Assembly (NCBI GenBank): GCA_051453625.1
Contig: JBOZIK010000001.1
Coordinates: forward strand, 251,251,760 to 251,315,759
Source of the DNA: Welwitschia mirabilis
Taxonomy: Eukaryota > Gnetophyta > Gnetopsida > Welwitschiales
Length of the DNA stretch: 64,000 nt
Direction: 5' to 3'
The notes beneath the pieces were generated by a model that was not told the origin of the DNA, ran no database searches, and saw only the letters and a program-made list of their open reading frames with translations. The position numbers and the translations under genes are program-made. Positions 46,698 to 58,440 of this stretch are shown in pieces. Within the stretch, counting starts at the first letter, position 1. Each line of letters begins with the position of its first letter.

Positions 46698-47570
46698 ATG
46701 TTAAAAGAACTAAAAGATTACCCTCTTAAGTTAGTTAGTCATAATTTAAGCTTAAAATTACACACAATAAACTCTCTTAAAAACTTTTGTATCCATATTT
46801 GTTATGTCTCTCAAATTGAACCCAAGAAGTATGAAGAGGCTGAAACACACAAAGAATGGATGATGGCAATGCAAGAAGAACTATAACAACTCAACAAAAA
46901 TGATGTTTGAAAATTAATAAAAAGACCAAAGGATCAAAATGTAATTGGAACAAAACAGATTTTTAAGAACAAATATGATGAACACAATAATGTAAGTAAG
47001 AACAAAGCTAAATTAGTAGCTTAAGGATACAATCAAATTAAAGGAATAGATGTAAAAGACACATTTACTCCTATGGTAAGAATGGATGTTATTAGAATGT
47101 TTCTTTCATATGCTACCTTTAAAAACTTTAGATTTTTCCAAATGGATGTGAAAGTACCTTTTTAAATAAAACCCTTAATGAAGAATTTTATGTAGAGCAA
47201 CAACAAGAATTCATGGATCCACATAAACCAAACTATGTTTGTAGACTTGTCTGTAGACTTAAAAAAGTGTTGTATGATTTAAAATAAGTACTGAGGGCAT
47301 GGTATTAAAAAATAACAACATTTCTTTAAGAAAATGGTTATACCCATGAAGTAGTAGATGAAACTCTCTTTGTTAAGAATTTTAAGAAAGACTCTATTAT
47401 CATTGAGATCTATGTTGATGATACAATTTTTAGAGCCTCAAAAGAGAATATATCAAAAGCGTTCACTAATATTTAGACAACACACTTTAATATGAGTATG
47501 CTTAGTGAGGTAAACAAGTTTTTTAATCTATTAAATAAATAAACAAAATAAGGTATTTTCATATCTTAAT
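46698..47570 (+). pseudogene. pol: Reverse transcriptase remnant of E
   Basis: Begins with a 62-codon open part (46698-46886) ending EAETHKEWMMAMQEEL. It continues with an IGTKQIFKNKYDEHNNVSKN stretch near 46950, then GIDVKDTFTPMVRMDVIRM near 47044 and FFQMDVKVPF near 47136. The catalytic box IEIYVDDTIF is intact (YVDD at 47411-47422). The thumb part with MSMLSEV follows. Several stops and a frameshift near 47160 break the frame. Confidence 0.85.
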
Positions 47571-47587
47571 CAAAATACTTAAAGGAG

Positions 47588-48350
47588 TTGATTCAGTTAT
47601 TAGAGTGTAAATATGCAAAGTCAATCGACACTCTTATGTTGACTTCATGTAAAGTTATTCTTAATAATCATGATAAATTAGTGGGCCAAAAACTTTATAG
47701 GATCATGATAGGGAGCTTATTGTACTTAACTGCTAGTATACTTAACATAATATTTAGTATTATTGTATGTGTAAGATATCAGATTAATCTTAAAGAATCA
47801 CATCTCCAAGCTATTAAAAGAATCATAAGGTATATAAAAGTAACAAGTGACTACGAGCTATGGTATCTCATATAAACTTCTTTTAAAATTTCAAGTTCTA
47901 GTGATGTAAACTAGTTTGGTTGCATAGATGATCATAAGAGTACTAGTAAAACTATTTCTTTCTATGATTATACTTGGTAGGATGGGTATGTAAGAAGCAA
48001 AATTCTATTTCTCTTTTCATAGCAGAAGCAGAATACAAAGTAGTAGAAAGCTGTTGTACCTATCTTCAATGGATGAAAAAAATGCTTAAATATTTTGAAA
48101 TTAACTATAGTCGGGTACCATGTTTTTCTAATAATACAAGTGCAATTAATATCTTGAAAAACCTTGTTCATCATTCTTGAACTAAACATATTTAATTTAG
48201 ACATTATTTTATTAGAGATCAAGTAGAGAAGGTTAATGTTTCCATGAATTTTGTAAACATTAATAGATAGCTAACTAATATTTTTATGAAACCCCTAAAC
48301 TTTGACAATTTTTTGATTTTTCATCATGAATTAGGGGTTATTTCTCTATC
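47588..48350 (+). pseudogene. RNase H remnant of E
   Basis: A 95-codon open segment (47588-47875) with KLYRIMIGSLLYLTASILNI, then ESHLQAIKRIIRYIK. A second open segment (47974-48180) shows SLFIAEAEYKVVESCCTYLQ, the catalytic RNase H core of copia elements, and a final HYFIRDQVEKVNVSMNFVN near 48201. Between them STSKTISFYDYTW near 47940 corresponds to the STSG-CF-G segment. Two frames are needed. Confidence 0.85.
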
Positions 48351-48735
48351 CTCTAACTAAAAGCAGGATGGTCAACTAAATTTTTAATTCAACTGACTAG
48401 ACCTAAAGAAGTTAGGTCAATCAAAATTTAAACCCAATCACTTGAACTTTTTCCAGATAAACTAAAATCAGTTGAGTTAACCAAACTTAAGTTCTAGTTA
48501 ATCGAATATGAAATAAACTTTTTAACCCAAGCCTTGACAAAATCCAGTTAATTAGACCTATAGGATAAAGAGTGGAAGAAAAGTTGTGGACTTATTTTTT
48601 TTCTTAGTTATAACAAATTTCATCCCCCTTATAAAATCACGTAAAAACTTATCTTCCTTATTTCCACTTATCTTCCTATCTCTTTCAAATATTTTCTGTT
48701 TTCTTCCACTTCTCTTGATCTTGAATGAGTGTCAT
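48351..48735 (+). other. Spacer before third ORF of E, with LTR-type motifs
   Basis: Non-coding. Between about 48375 and 48560 it has repeated GACTAGACC / AGTTGAGTTAACC / GTTAATTAGACC motifs, related to the GTTGACT-AATCC motif of the E LTR array. A T-rich tract follows (48590-48720). Confidence 0.5.
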
Positions 48736-49690
48736 GTCTTTTAATAGCAAAAGGACCTTCTAGAAGAGTAATAAAAAGGGAGGCTACAAGTAAGGATCCA
48801 TGCTATTTCTACTTAGGAATATCAAATGAAACATGTCTATCAGGAAAGGCTAATATTTTTAAGAAAACTTAGAGAACTTAGAGATGAGGTAAGACATTTA
48901 ATGATCTTGATTTTTATTATTTTCTTAAGGTTTTTAGGGCTACATATTCTTTTCTTATCTACATGTTCTATTGTAATGCCTCTTATACTATGGATTCCTC
49001 TACTCTTTTGATGCTTGTTTTAAGAAAAAGAATATGAGCAATCCCAAATTTAATAACCTCCCTTATAAATCTCCCTAGAGGAGATTATGAAGAGTTCTAA
49101 CCCTTGCATGATTCCATGGAGGACAAGGCAAAAGTCACCAGGGAGGTCTGTGGAAAACTCATTTGGTAAAAAACCATCCTTTTCACCTCCTATTGTAATC
49201 TAAAATATTGTTTTCTTCATATATTTTTTCCCTATAATTTTTTATCTCTTACTATTCATCGTGGTGAGATCTTATATTGTCATGCTTATCTTTTATATTT
49301 GGTGGAACTCATCACTTTATTAATGCTCCTTCCATCATTTTTAAAAATATGGTCTCTTAGCTAGAATACCATAAAACTTGGGCTTTTATAACTCTATTCT
49401 AATTACAAACATCTATCATATTTTAGAATCTAAATGCACTCCAAAATTGAGACCTTAACTCCTATGTCTTGCATTGTATGTGCTATACTATCTTGCATGC
49501 ACATTTTTTCTAGCTCTCAAAAATCTTCAAAATTTACTTCTTCAAGGTATGTCTCCCCTAAAGAGAATCTATCATACCTTAAGAGGCGGGATTCTCAAAC
49601 TAATCATAGGAAAGAGGCACTCATTATAGTAGGGCATGAAATTGTAATTAATTCAAATGAAGTAGGTAGCTCTATGTAAAAGGTAGCTAT
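48736..49690 (+). pseudogene. Third (env-position) ORF of E, first part
   Basis: In one frame AKGPSRRVIKREATSKD near 48750 starts a basic N-terminus. Near 48945-49100 the frame reads YSFLIYMFYCNASYTMDSST, then a PNLITSLINLPRGDYEEF segment. These parallel the V-R-FYANL and L-N-LP segments of the 'putative plant transposon protein' type (PF20167) also seen in B. The later part near 49434-49679 is an unbroken 81-codon segment rich in Ser/Lys. It stops where the LTR of A2 begins. Product and function are unknown. Confidence 0.5.
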
Positions 49691-50788
49691 TGCAGTACAT
49701 ATTTGTGTAAACATTCATATTTAAGAAGATCCTTTTATTGATAAATAAAATAGATATTTTGCATAACATAATACACTAATATAAACGGGAGTAAATTAGA
49801 ATGTCATAATCCATTGAAGGCCTATGCTAGAAGAAAGAGAATTGATTTCAAAATGAAACACTTATGTATTCCAATAATATAATTAGAATGTAATGAAAAA
49901 ATCATAATGCAAATACAGTTAAGTTAATCTAAGAAATAAAATGAATAATGCATCTAAGATAATAATTCTCAACCATAATAAAGGTTATCCTCATAACCTA
50001 TATCATTAAGAAATTGTAACAAAATCAGAAGTAACATAAACTATGAGGGATAAGTAACATAATGAACATAAGAAAGAGAAAATAATTCTCTATACTAATC
50101 TTGAACTAACATCTATGTTACAAATTAGCCACATGTAAATGAAGGAAACATATCCCAACACCAAGGAAGACATCTCTTTACAACTATAAAGAATGAATCT
50201 TTAGCCATTCGATCTCCTTTCGTAAAAATTTCTGGTATAAATGAATAAAAGCAAGAGTGAAAGGTAAAATTGATACTTCTTGATAAACAGACTTACAAAT
50301 AATAAAATAGATAAATAAGCATGGATACAACCATAAAAATTACACAAGAAATAAAAAGATAAATGGCAAACATTAGGTAAATGTTCAGTGAAGCATTATA
50401 GCAAATATCATTCTACTAGTCATCTAGATGATACAAGAGATGATGCCACCTTAAAAACATTCCATATCATCTACCAAGTTACTTGTAATCATCATCCTTA
50501 TTAGCTTAACCATTATGTTTTTTGTATAGTCATCCAAATGATGAGGTGAATGATAGACTTTTTATAAGTTTTCATGTAATTCATTAGCCTCAACATTTAC
50601 AGGGAGTTTTCTTCAAAATAGGAAATATTGTAAACCACTCTAAATGCTGTAAAATGTTATGAAGATTACATGTTTTTGTATCTTTTATATTATCTCTCCA
50701 TTATCATAGAAATACAGATAAACCTATCTAATATTTTGCAAAACTACTTAAAATACCTTATCAAGTATGTGCAAGTTAGCATGTAACA
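49691..50788 (-). repeat. 3' LTR of A2
   Basis: 1098 bases. On the - strand it starts TGTTACATGC and ends GTACTGCA. It aligns collinearly with 60760-61839 and 62755-63848. Palindromic TCATCTAGATGA lies near 50420 and a related TCATCC..GATGA motif near 50530. Confidence 0.85.
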
Positions 50789-50803
50789 AAGCCTTTCACT
50801 TAG
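50789..50803 (-). promoter_or_regulatory. Polypurine tract of A2
   Basis: On the - strand AAGTGAAAGGC directly precedes the LTR start, matching the A1 site at 8010-8022. Confidence 0.55.
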
Positions 50804-51248
50804 CTTTATCAGTCCTTGACAAGATTAAGTGGTAAGCCATGATTGTGAGCTAACTTATCCAATAATAAAAACAACTAAGGTACCAAAAATTATCTCAAAA
50901 TTTTTTTAAGAAATCTCAAAAATATAGACTAAATTATGAATAATTATAAAATTGAATGTTTCACCTGATTAAATAACTAGTCATATCATTATCTAGGTCA
51001 TCATCTAGATGATAGGAAATGATAGGCTTAAAAATAATTCTTTGAAAGTAGAAACCCATGATAAAATTTCTTTTTTTTAGATAATCAGTACATGTGCTAA
51101 TTAATAAGAAAAAACCCTTCACTAAAATGTATAGTAAATAACTAAAAAGATTATGGTAAATAAAATCAATTCCCATCATAACATTTGAAAAGAAAGATAA
51201 GCATGGTAAATCAAATAGGAAGTACACCATGCTAAAACTCAAAATAAT

Positions 51249-51269
51249 TATATATATATATATATATAT
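51249..51269. repeat. (TA)n microsatellite
   Basis: About ten TA units in a row, in the 3' region of A2. Confidence 0.9.
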
Positions 51270-51364
51270 CTATGTGAGTTTTAGTACAAAAATACATAAA
51301 AGGGGAGATATAAAATATGATAAAATCACTCTTCTTGATGTCACATAATAAACACTATCTATGC

Positions 51365-52625
51365 AACTAGCTCAAGTGCAGGGGCAGAAGATAAAGGATG
51401 CTGAGGATCAATAGGGAAATAGAGGTCTAATGATGTTGAAATAGAGTGAATTGTCTCATTTTCCTAAACATGAACAACCTCTGGAATGTCAGCTATAACA
51501 ATATGCTATATGGATACAATGCGCTAGCACATATTAACTATCTAATCTCAGAGTGCTAGACTCTCCTCTCAACTATCAGGATTATCTATTTCAATGTTCT
51601 AGTCCTTTTATCTAAGGCCTAAGTCCTCTAGTCTAGTGTCTAGATATCACAACCAATGAAATCATGATAGTCTTAGTGGTTTTTGCTAGGAGGGCTTGGA
51701 TCTTCTTGAGTATGACTTTAACCATAGGTCTCTGTACCTAAGGTCTCTCTGCCTTTCCTAGTATCTAGATGCTCATATCTTAAAGATAGCAAGTAGAAGT
51801 ATAAATATGTGAAAGGTGCTACTAGTTCATAAGCTATGGTATTGCAAATAATCTAAATAAATTAAAGTGGAGGCATGGATAGCTCAGAGTCTATAACTAT
51901 TATGCCTCTATCATCGACCTAAGTCTCTTTCATATGAATGTGCATAGGTCAATTTCCTCTTCCTACCCAAAATCTACTAGTATCTGCAAATGTGCAACCA
52001 TTACATTACTATCATAAAATTATGGGTTAATGTTGTGGATTAACCCTTTGTAGAGAACTCTCTATGCAGGGGTTAACTAAGTAACAAGAACTCCCCATGT
52101 ATCTAGTATTAAATTGACTAAGATGTCTAATGCAATATCATATGTATAATGCTCCTCTGTCCCTCTAGCTGAATGAATATGTAAACATCCCACACCATCT
52201 AAATATGTTACCAATGCAATGTGGTGTAGAAGTATAGATATCTCATAGTCCCAAAGAGAAGCTACAGTCATGTCAACTAGGTGATCATGAGAGTCTAAAC
52301 AATGCTCAATGTGCATGGTATCGTAAAACTATCTTATATCCAATATATAGTAGGTCTCACATGCATTCAAAATCCTTCATAACTAAATATCTAAGAGTCT
52401 CTAATCAATCTTGGACTCTATCTAGCTCATAAAATCTCTATGATGGCACTTAATATGGATGGAGCTTGTCTAAATAGTCAATGAATGTCCAAGTCGAGGT
52501 GGAGGATGTACAAGCTCTACATACTCTATCTCAAGTGGTACTAATGGGCCTACCTCCTATTCTACAACCTTGATCTCAACTACCTATCTAGATCTACATG
52601 TATAGGGTCTACTTAGTTAAAATAT
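51365..52625 (-). pseudogene. Third (env-position) ORF remnant of A2, possibly Athila ORF1-like
   Basis: This block is less AT-rich than its surroundings and holds a 79-codon open part on the - strand (52316-52077). Reading down, EYVELVHPPPRLGHS lies near 52535, ILNACETYYILDIR near 52370, then DHLVDMTVASLWDYEISILL. The 'TY-x-LT-x-EF' type segment and the following layout resemble plant Athila ORF1-family proteins (PF03078). Near the end, FPIDPQHPLSSAPALELVA closes the frame near 51370. Many stops replace expected Gln or Arg. Assignment is tentative, and the function of such proteins is unknown. Confidence 0.4.
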
Positions 52626-54825
52626 GCAAAAACATTACATGATATCAGATAGACAAGTCAAATACGTCCAATGAATTCTCAATAATGACACCCAAAATCA
52701 ATTAAAAAAATGTAAAAAATGATGAAAATACATCCTACTCCCCTCTCCTCCCCTCTTCAAACCAAAGGTGTCAATATGTTTTGTATTACTTAGTTGTAAT
52801 AAAAAAATTGTGAAACATGCAAAAAATGGAAAAGTAGTTTTTTCAATGGACCCCACATAAGTTAAAATTTTGAAGTACTCAAATGGAAAATCTAATCCAG
52901 TAGAATCATAGAACATGTTAAACTAATTAGTTTTCTCTAAAGGACTACTACATTTTGACCTAAAATTTTTGACAAATCAATTGTAAAAGATAGAGAGTTG
53001 AAATTTCCTTGTAAAATGCATAATTTATTATAACTTTTAAAAGATGCAGCAAAATTCAAATATGTAAGTTCCAAATCAAAGAATATAAGAAATTGATAAA
53101 CATACATGAAAAGTATGCATCAAAAGGCTAAAAAATAGGAGAAAAAAATTAAAACCAAGAAGGAGATAAAATAATACCTCATTTTGAGAAATTTGTAGAA
53201 AACTTGGAAATCTGGAAGTGAAATTGACTAAGACAAAATCAAAGGTGATGGAAAGGACTAGGGAAGTCATCTCTTAAAGGAATGGGTAGAAATGATGAGA
53301 AAATAAAGAAAAATAAGGAAAAAGAATTTATGCCATGGTTTTAACACATTGTCATCTAATTGCATCATCTAGATAATAACCCTAGTATGAATCTTAGAAA
53401 AAAATCAAACTATCATCCTCTTGGTGTCATCTAGATAACTAGGTATATGATAATACTTTGAAAACTTTTACAAAAATAAAGATGTTAGTTAAGAAAGTTA
53501 AGCTTAGATATGATCATTAAGGTATCAAAACTTATCAAAAATCTCAAAAAAAATATAAAATAAGAAATAAAATCATGAAAATTAGGATGAAATGAAAAAA
53601 TTCAAAATAAAAAAAAAACTATGGTTGAAGAAAAAGAACTAACTAGGTTAAAACCTAATAATAAAAATTGAATAAATATGTCTAAACTAAAAAGTAAAAC
53701 AAGAGAAAGCATAGAACTCCTAAAAAGTATAAGGAATCTCATAAAAGCTATAAAACATAAAAGAATCTCTATTGAATTCTAATTATTAAATGAAAATGAT
53801 ATTGTATGAACAAACATCAAGAAAATTACTAAATGATAAGCTCCTTTGTAAAGAATAAAAAATGCAAAAACAACTTTAAAATAACAAACTTAAAAATCAA
53901 AAAAAGGTAAAAAAAATAGACATAAGGAACAAGGAGAATATTGCTTACCTATCTTAAATTATAACTTAGCAAACCCAAAAGAAAGACATCATAAATCCAC
54001 TTGAGTAAAAATGCATGATAGAATATAAAAACTCCATAAAGTTTTACTTGAAAAAGTAGTGATTATGATAATATCAAAAATAAGTGCTTAGAATAATAAA
54101 TAATAATATCAAAAGCTACTAAAAAATGAATCACCTACTAAAACCTCACAAATACATTTGAATCCTCAAAAGTAAAATGATCATGTGGGAATACTAAGAG
54201 CCTAAGAAACAAGCAATGCTTTTGATGATACTAGGAACACCATTAATCCTGTAGCCTTAAAGTTTATTCAACTATTCCATGATAAGAGAAGAGTAATCAT
54301 AGTCAAAGAAGTAAAGACCCATGAAGCATGACCAACTAGCCTTCTAATAAAGTTTCCATACCTACCAACACTGCCAAAGGTTCCTTTCATAAAAATTTAT
54401 CTGAGTGCAATAAGACATCATGATGACTATGTATTTTCTTTACAATAGATTATGATAATCACACACTCAAAAAGATGAAGGTGAGTAAGTGAGATGAAAG
54501 ATAGAAAAAACACTTCTAAATAGCTAAATACCTTACACTATTAAAAAATAAATGAGCACAAAGCCTAAGGCATATTCTTTTCAAATGAAGTTCATAGACA
54601 TGTAAATGTCTCAAGATTAGGTAAATTAAATCTTATCATTTATAAAAATTCCCAAATATGAATACTAGTCATGAAAACTTCATAAAGCAACACATAAGTT
54701 TAGTTTAAAACATAATAAAATGACATCATAACATCCACTAAAGAAATAAGCTAAGAAAGAATTCAGACAATGATAGGGTGGAATTCCTCCTCATTAAGGG
54801 TAACCTTTAAAACAAGTGCTTCTAC
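52626..54825 (-). other. A2 spacer between integrase and third ORF
   Basis: Non-coding, 2.2 kb. The part next to the third ORF (52680-53330) is purine-rich on the - strand near 52730-52760, like an untranslated leader. Near 53345-53450 it holds two copies of the TCATCTAGAT-A palindrome motif also found in the LTR and leader. The rest is A-rich with nothing recognised. Confidence 0.5.
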
Positions 54826-55975
54826 CATGTTTATAATTGCATTAGAAGGTCTTTTATATAGTTTTAACCATTATCCATTAACTTTTTAAATATCCTTAGT
54901 CTTTAAGTCAAAAATCTCAATAGATCCATTAGAATGCACTTTCTTTATAAGATAAGGACCTAACCATTTAAAAGTCAACTTGTTATTCAAAATATGTACT
55001 CTATTATTGTATAAAAAGATAAGTTGATTAGGTTAAAACTTTTTATAAAGTAACTTTATATCATGTTTGAACTTACCTTGGGCTTTATAGATTAATTAAT
55101 GATTTATAGCATGAGTATGTTTTTTATCAAGGTAATTTAATTGGACTAATCTATGTTTAACATTTTTATGAAGGTCTATAAGATTAAGTTGATAAGAATC
55201 ATGATAAGAATTATAACACATATCAATAGGTAAAATACAAACTTTTCCATACACAAGTTCATAAGGTGAAAAATCAAGAGAATTTTGCTAAGTAGTATGG
55301 TAAGACCAAAGAACATGGTAAAGCTTAGAAGGTCAAAATTTCTTATTAAAAGAGACAAGTATTTTTTACATTTTCTTAATTTCTCTATTTGCATTTTTAT
55401 CTTATTCATGGGTCTAAGGATGATAAGCATAAGCTGCTCTACATTCTATTCCAATGGATAAAAGAAGTTTCCTAAAAAGTTAATTTATAAAATACGTTCC
55501 TTAGTTACTAATGATAATCCTAGAGAAACCAAATCATTGAAAAATATGAGTTCTAAGAAAAGCACAAACAATTTAGAAATCATTTAAAGAAGTAGGAATA
55601 GCTTCAACTTATTTAATAACATAATCTACAGCACTAAAATCTAATTTTTGCTATGAGAAGATGGATGAATAGGGCTTGTAAAATTAATAACCCAATAATC
55701 AAAAGTTTTAAATTTAAGAATAAGTCTAAGAGAAATCTCTTGAGCATGAATAAGGCTACCATAATGCTAACAAGTATCACACCTTCTAGCAAAATCAAAA
55801 GAATCCTAAAAAGAGTAGGCTAATAAAACCTAGAGTGAAGAATTATTATAGTTATTTTTTATTCACAAAAATAACCTCCACAAATATCACCATGACAAAG
55901 ATTAAGGATATTAGATTTTTCCTAATCAAGCATGTTTTCGCATAATTTGTCTTTACACCTATGATACAGATATGG
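54826..55975 (-). pseudogene. Integrase remnant of A2
   Basis: Reading down the - strand, LNLCHGDICGGYF near 55895-55860 and RRCDTC near 55785-55765 form the zinc-binding domain. YWVINFTSPI near 55690-55660 is the core start with Asn in place of the first catalytic Asp, a G-to-A change. The region with the second Asp is not clearly readable. A 30-base AT-rich C-terminal part follows with many stops. The order matches A1. Confidence 0.75.
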
Positions 55976-56066
55976 CTCTATCCATTTATAGTTATCTATT
56001 TTATGGAGAAATGATTTGCATTGATTATAAGTCTAATATTGTGGTTTTTTAATAGTAATAAGGTAA

Positions 56067-56530
56067 TTAACAATAGTAGCATATTAAGGAGANNNNNNNN
56101 NNNNNNNNNNNNNNNNNNNNNNNNNNNNNNNNNNNNNNNNNNNNNNNNNNNNNNNNNNNNNNNNNNNNNNNNNNNNNNNNNNNNNNNNNNNNNNNNNNNN
56201 NNNNNNNNNNNNNNNNNNNNNNNNNNNNNNNNNNNNNNNNNNNNNNNNNNNNNNNNNNNNNNNNNNNNNNNNNNNNNNNNNNNNNNNNNNNNNNNNNNNN
56301 NNNNNNNNNNNNNNNNNNNNNNNNNNNNNNNNNNNNNNNNNNNNNNNNNNNATCTAAGCATATTAAGGTAAAGATAATTGCTAATATTTCCTTCTCTATA
56401 GTAGTATAATTCATTTGAGTTATAGATAAAATTTTACTATGATAAGATATAACTTTAAAATCATTTCCATAGTTTTGACAAAGTGCCCCACCCATGGTAA
56501 AATTACTAGCATCACACATTAATTCAAAAT
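56067..56530 (-). pseudogene. RNase H remnant of A2
   Basis: Open from 56519 downward: MCDASNFTMGGALCQNYG, then FKVISYHSKILSITQMNYTT and IEKEILAIIFTLICLD, the Athila/Tat RNase H with its first catalytic Asp. A 259-N run (56093-56351) hides the rest. The beginning is better kept than in A1. Confidence 0.8.
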
Positions 56531-56534
56531 CTTT

Positions 56535-57260
56535 TTCTTAATTGGGTTCCTTTATAATAGGAGCATAAGAAAGTTTACATTTAAGTCTATCGAAAGCAAG
56601 ATGATAAAAATTATAATAACTAATAAAGGTTATAACATATTTTACATTGATTAGGTAATTTAGGTTTTGAATGATATCAACCTTTCCAAGGTCTCTCATA
56701 ATCCTCTTTTTTAAAATATGGTAACCTAAAATAATTTCACTTTCAATTAAAAATAAACTCTTTTTCCAACTCAAATGTAGATCACTAAAAATGCATCTAT
56801 TAAGGAATCTTTAATTTTTTTAAATATTTGTTCAAAACTTTTAGCATAAATAGAAAAGTCATTCACAAAAATTTCTATTAAATCCTCTAATATATCAAAA
56901 AAAATACCCATCATAGAACATTAAAAGTACCAAGACTATTACAAAGTCTAAAAGGCATGCATCAAAAAGAAAAAGTATCAAAAGGTAAAGTGAAAGTAGT
57001 TTTAGCCTGATTCTCATTAGTTATACAAACATGATTATAACCATTATATCCATCAAGAAAATAATAAAAAGTGTATCCTTATATTCTATGAAGTATCTGA
57101 TTAAGAAAAGGTAAAGGACAATGATCTTTTTTGGTTAGTTCATTTAATTTTCTAAAATCAATGAACATCCTCCATTTCACATCTTTCATAGGTACTATTT
57201 TAAAGGAATAACTCACTTACTATCAGCTATGGCATAAATAATTTTAGCATCCATTAATTT
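56535..57260 (-). pseudogene. pol: Reverse transcriptase remnant of A2
   Basis: Reading down the - strand: KWRMFIDFRKLNELTKKDH near 57185-57125, then YYFLDGYNGYNHVCITNEN near 57060-57005 and FTLPFDTFSF near 56990. The catalytic box near 56870-56850 reads FVNDFSIY, with Asn for the first Asp. The C-terminal part 56774-56538 is open: MSWKKSLFLIESEIILGYHI, then NVKYVITFISYYNFYHLAF, equivalent to the LGH-FYRRF segment. Stops lie between these parts. Confidence 0.8.
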
Positions 57261-58440
57261 TATGATTTTATCTGTAACAACTTGCTTAACTACTAGATTA
57301 ATTCTATGTTAAGGTTGTCTAATAGGCTTTACATTATCCTTAAGGTAGACTTTATGGTGAATAGTTTAGGTAGAAATGATTATAAAATATTTATGAGACC
57401 AAGAAAATTCATTTATTTTAAATTGCAAAAGAGAGATTAAGCTCGATTCTTATTGAGGGAAATGTTTTTCATTAATTATCAAAGGTTTATTCTAATCATT
57501 GCATAGATTGATGTATTTTAGTCCACAGGTAAATGTTTTTATATTTAGACTTAAAATCAGATTTTTATTTTCTATTAAATTTTTAGGAAAATGCACTATC
57601 ATCTCAGACTATTATCTAGACATCAGTAGTAAACGACCATCCTCAAAATAAAAAATATTAGTTTTGCTTAGATCTCGAACTTTTGTACAATTAACAAACT
57701 CAATATTTCTACTCTCCAGATCTAAATAATTATCAAAATTAAGTTGATCTTCATCAAAAGTATTCAAGTAATTTTCTTCAAGTTGATCATCAAACACAGT
57801 TGGTTCATAAATCATTAACCATCTTTCTTCAAGTGGACAGTGTTATAAAAATAAACTTGGCTTCATTTCTTCTTCCACATTTAGATCATTATTTAAATCT
57901 TTTTTAGTAGCCTCAAACACTCTTATTGAAAACTTCTTATTATCTAAATGACACTTCATCAATCATGTTCTTATATCTATAATACAATGTGATATTTATC
58001 AAAAAGATCTACCTATAAGTAAAGGATAACCATCATTATATTCAATTTTTATTATAACAACATCAATGGGGTATAATTATTCTTAAATTTTAATGACTAA
58101 ATCCTTAATCATGCCTAAAGATTTCTTAATAGATATATTTACTAATTTTAAAACAATCCTTATAGGCTCTATTCTTCTTTTCAGCCTAAGTTGTTAACAA
58201 ATGTGTAAGAGTATAATGTTGACACTAGTTCTAATATCAATCAAGACTTTCTTTATTCTTATATGTCCTTCCAAAGTGACACTAATAGTTGCTATCTCCA
58301 AATCTTTAAACTTTAAACATTTCTAAAAAACTAAGTTGTTAATAGATTGAGCTAAGAAGACTTTACTAGAAATGGATCATTTTTATTTTTTCCCTAATTA
58401 GATCTTTCCACAACTTAGAATACTTAGGGTTTTCTTACAA
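57261..58440 (-). pseudogene. Protease and pol linker remnant of A2
   Basis: The region between gag and RT, where A1 has its aspartic protease. A 67-codon open part (57815-57612) is acidic (DDQLEENYLNTFDEDQLNFD) and corresponds to the linker before RT. The protease motif is not cleanly readable, but the - strand near 58240-58030 shows LGTSVNIIL and an IKIEYNDGYPLL segment that fit its core. Heavily decayed. Confidence 0.5.
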
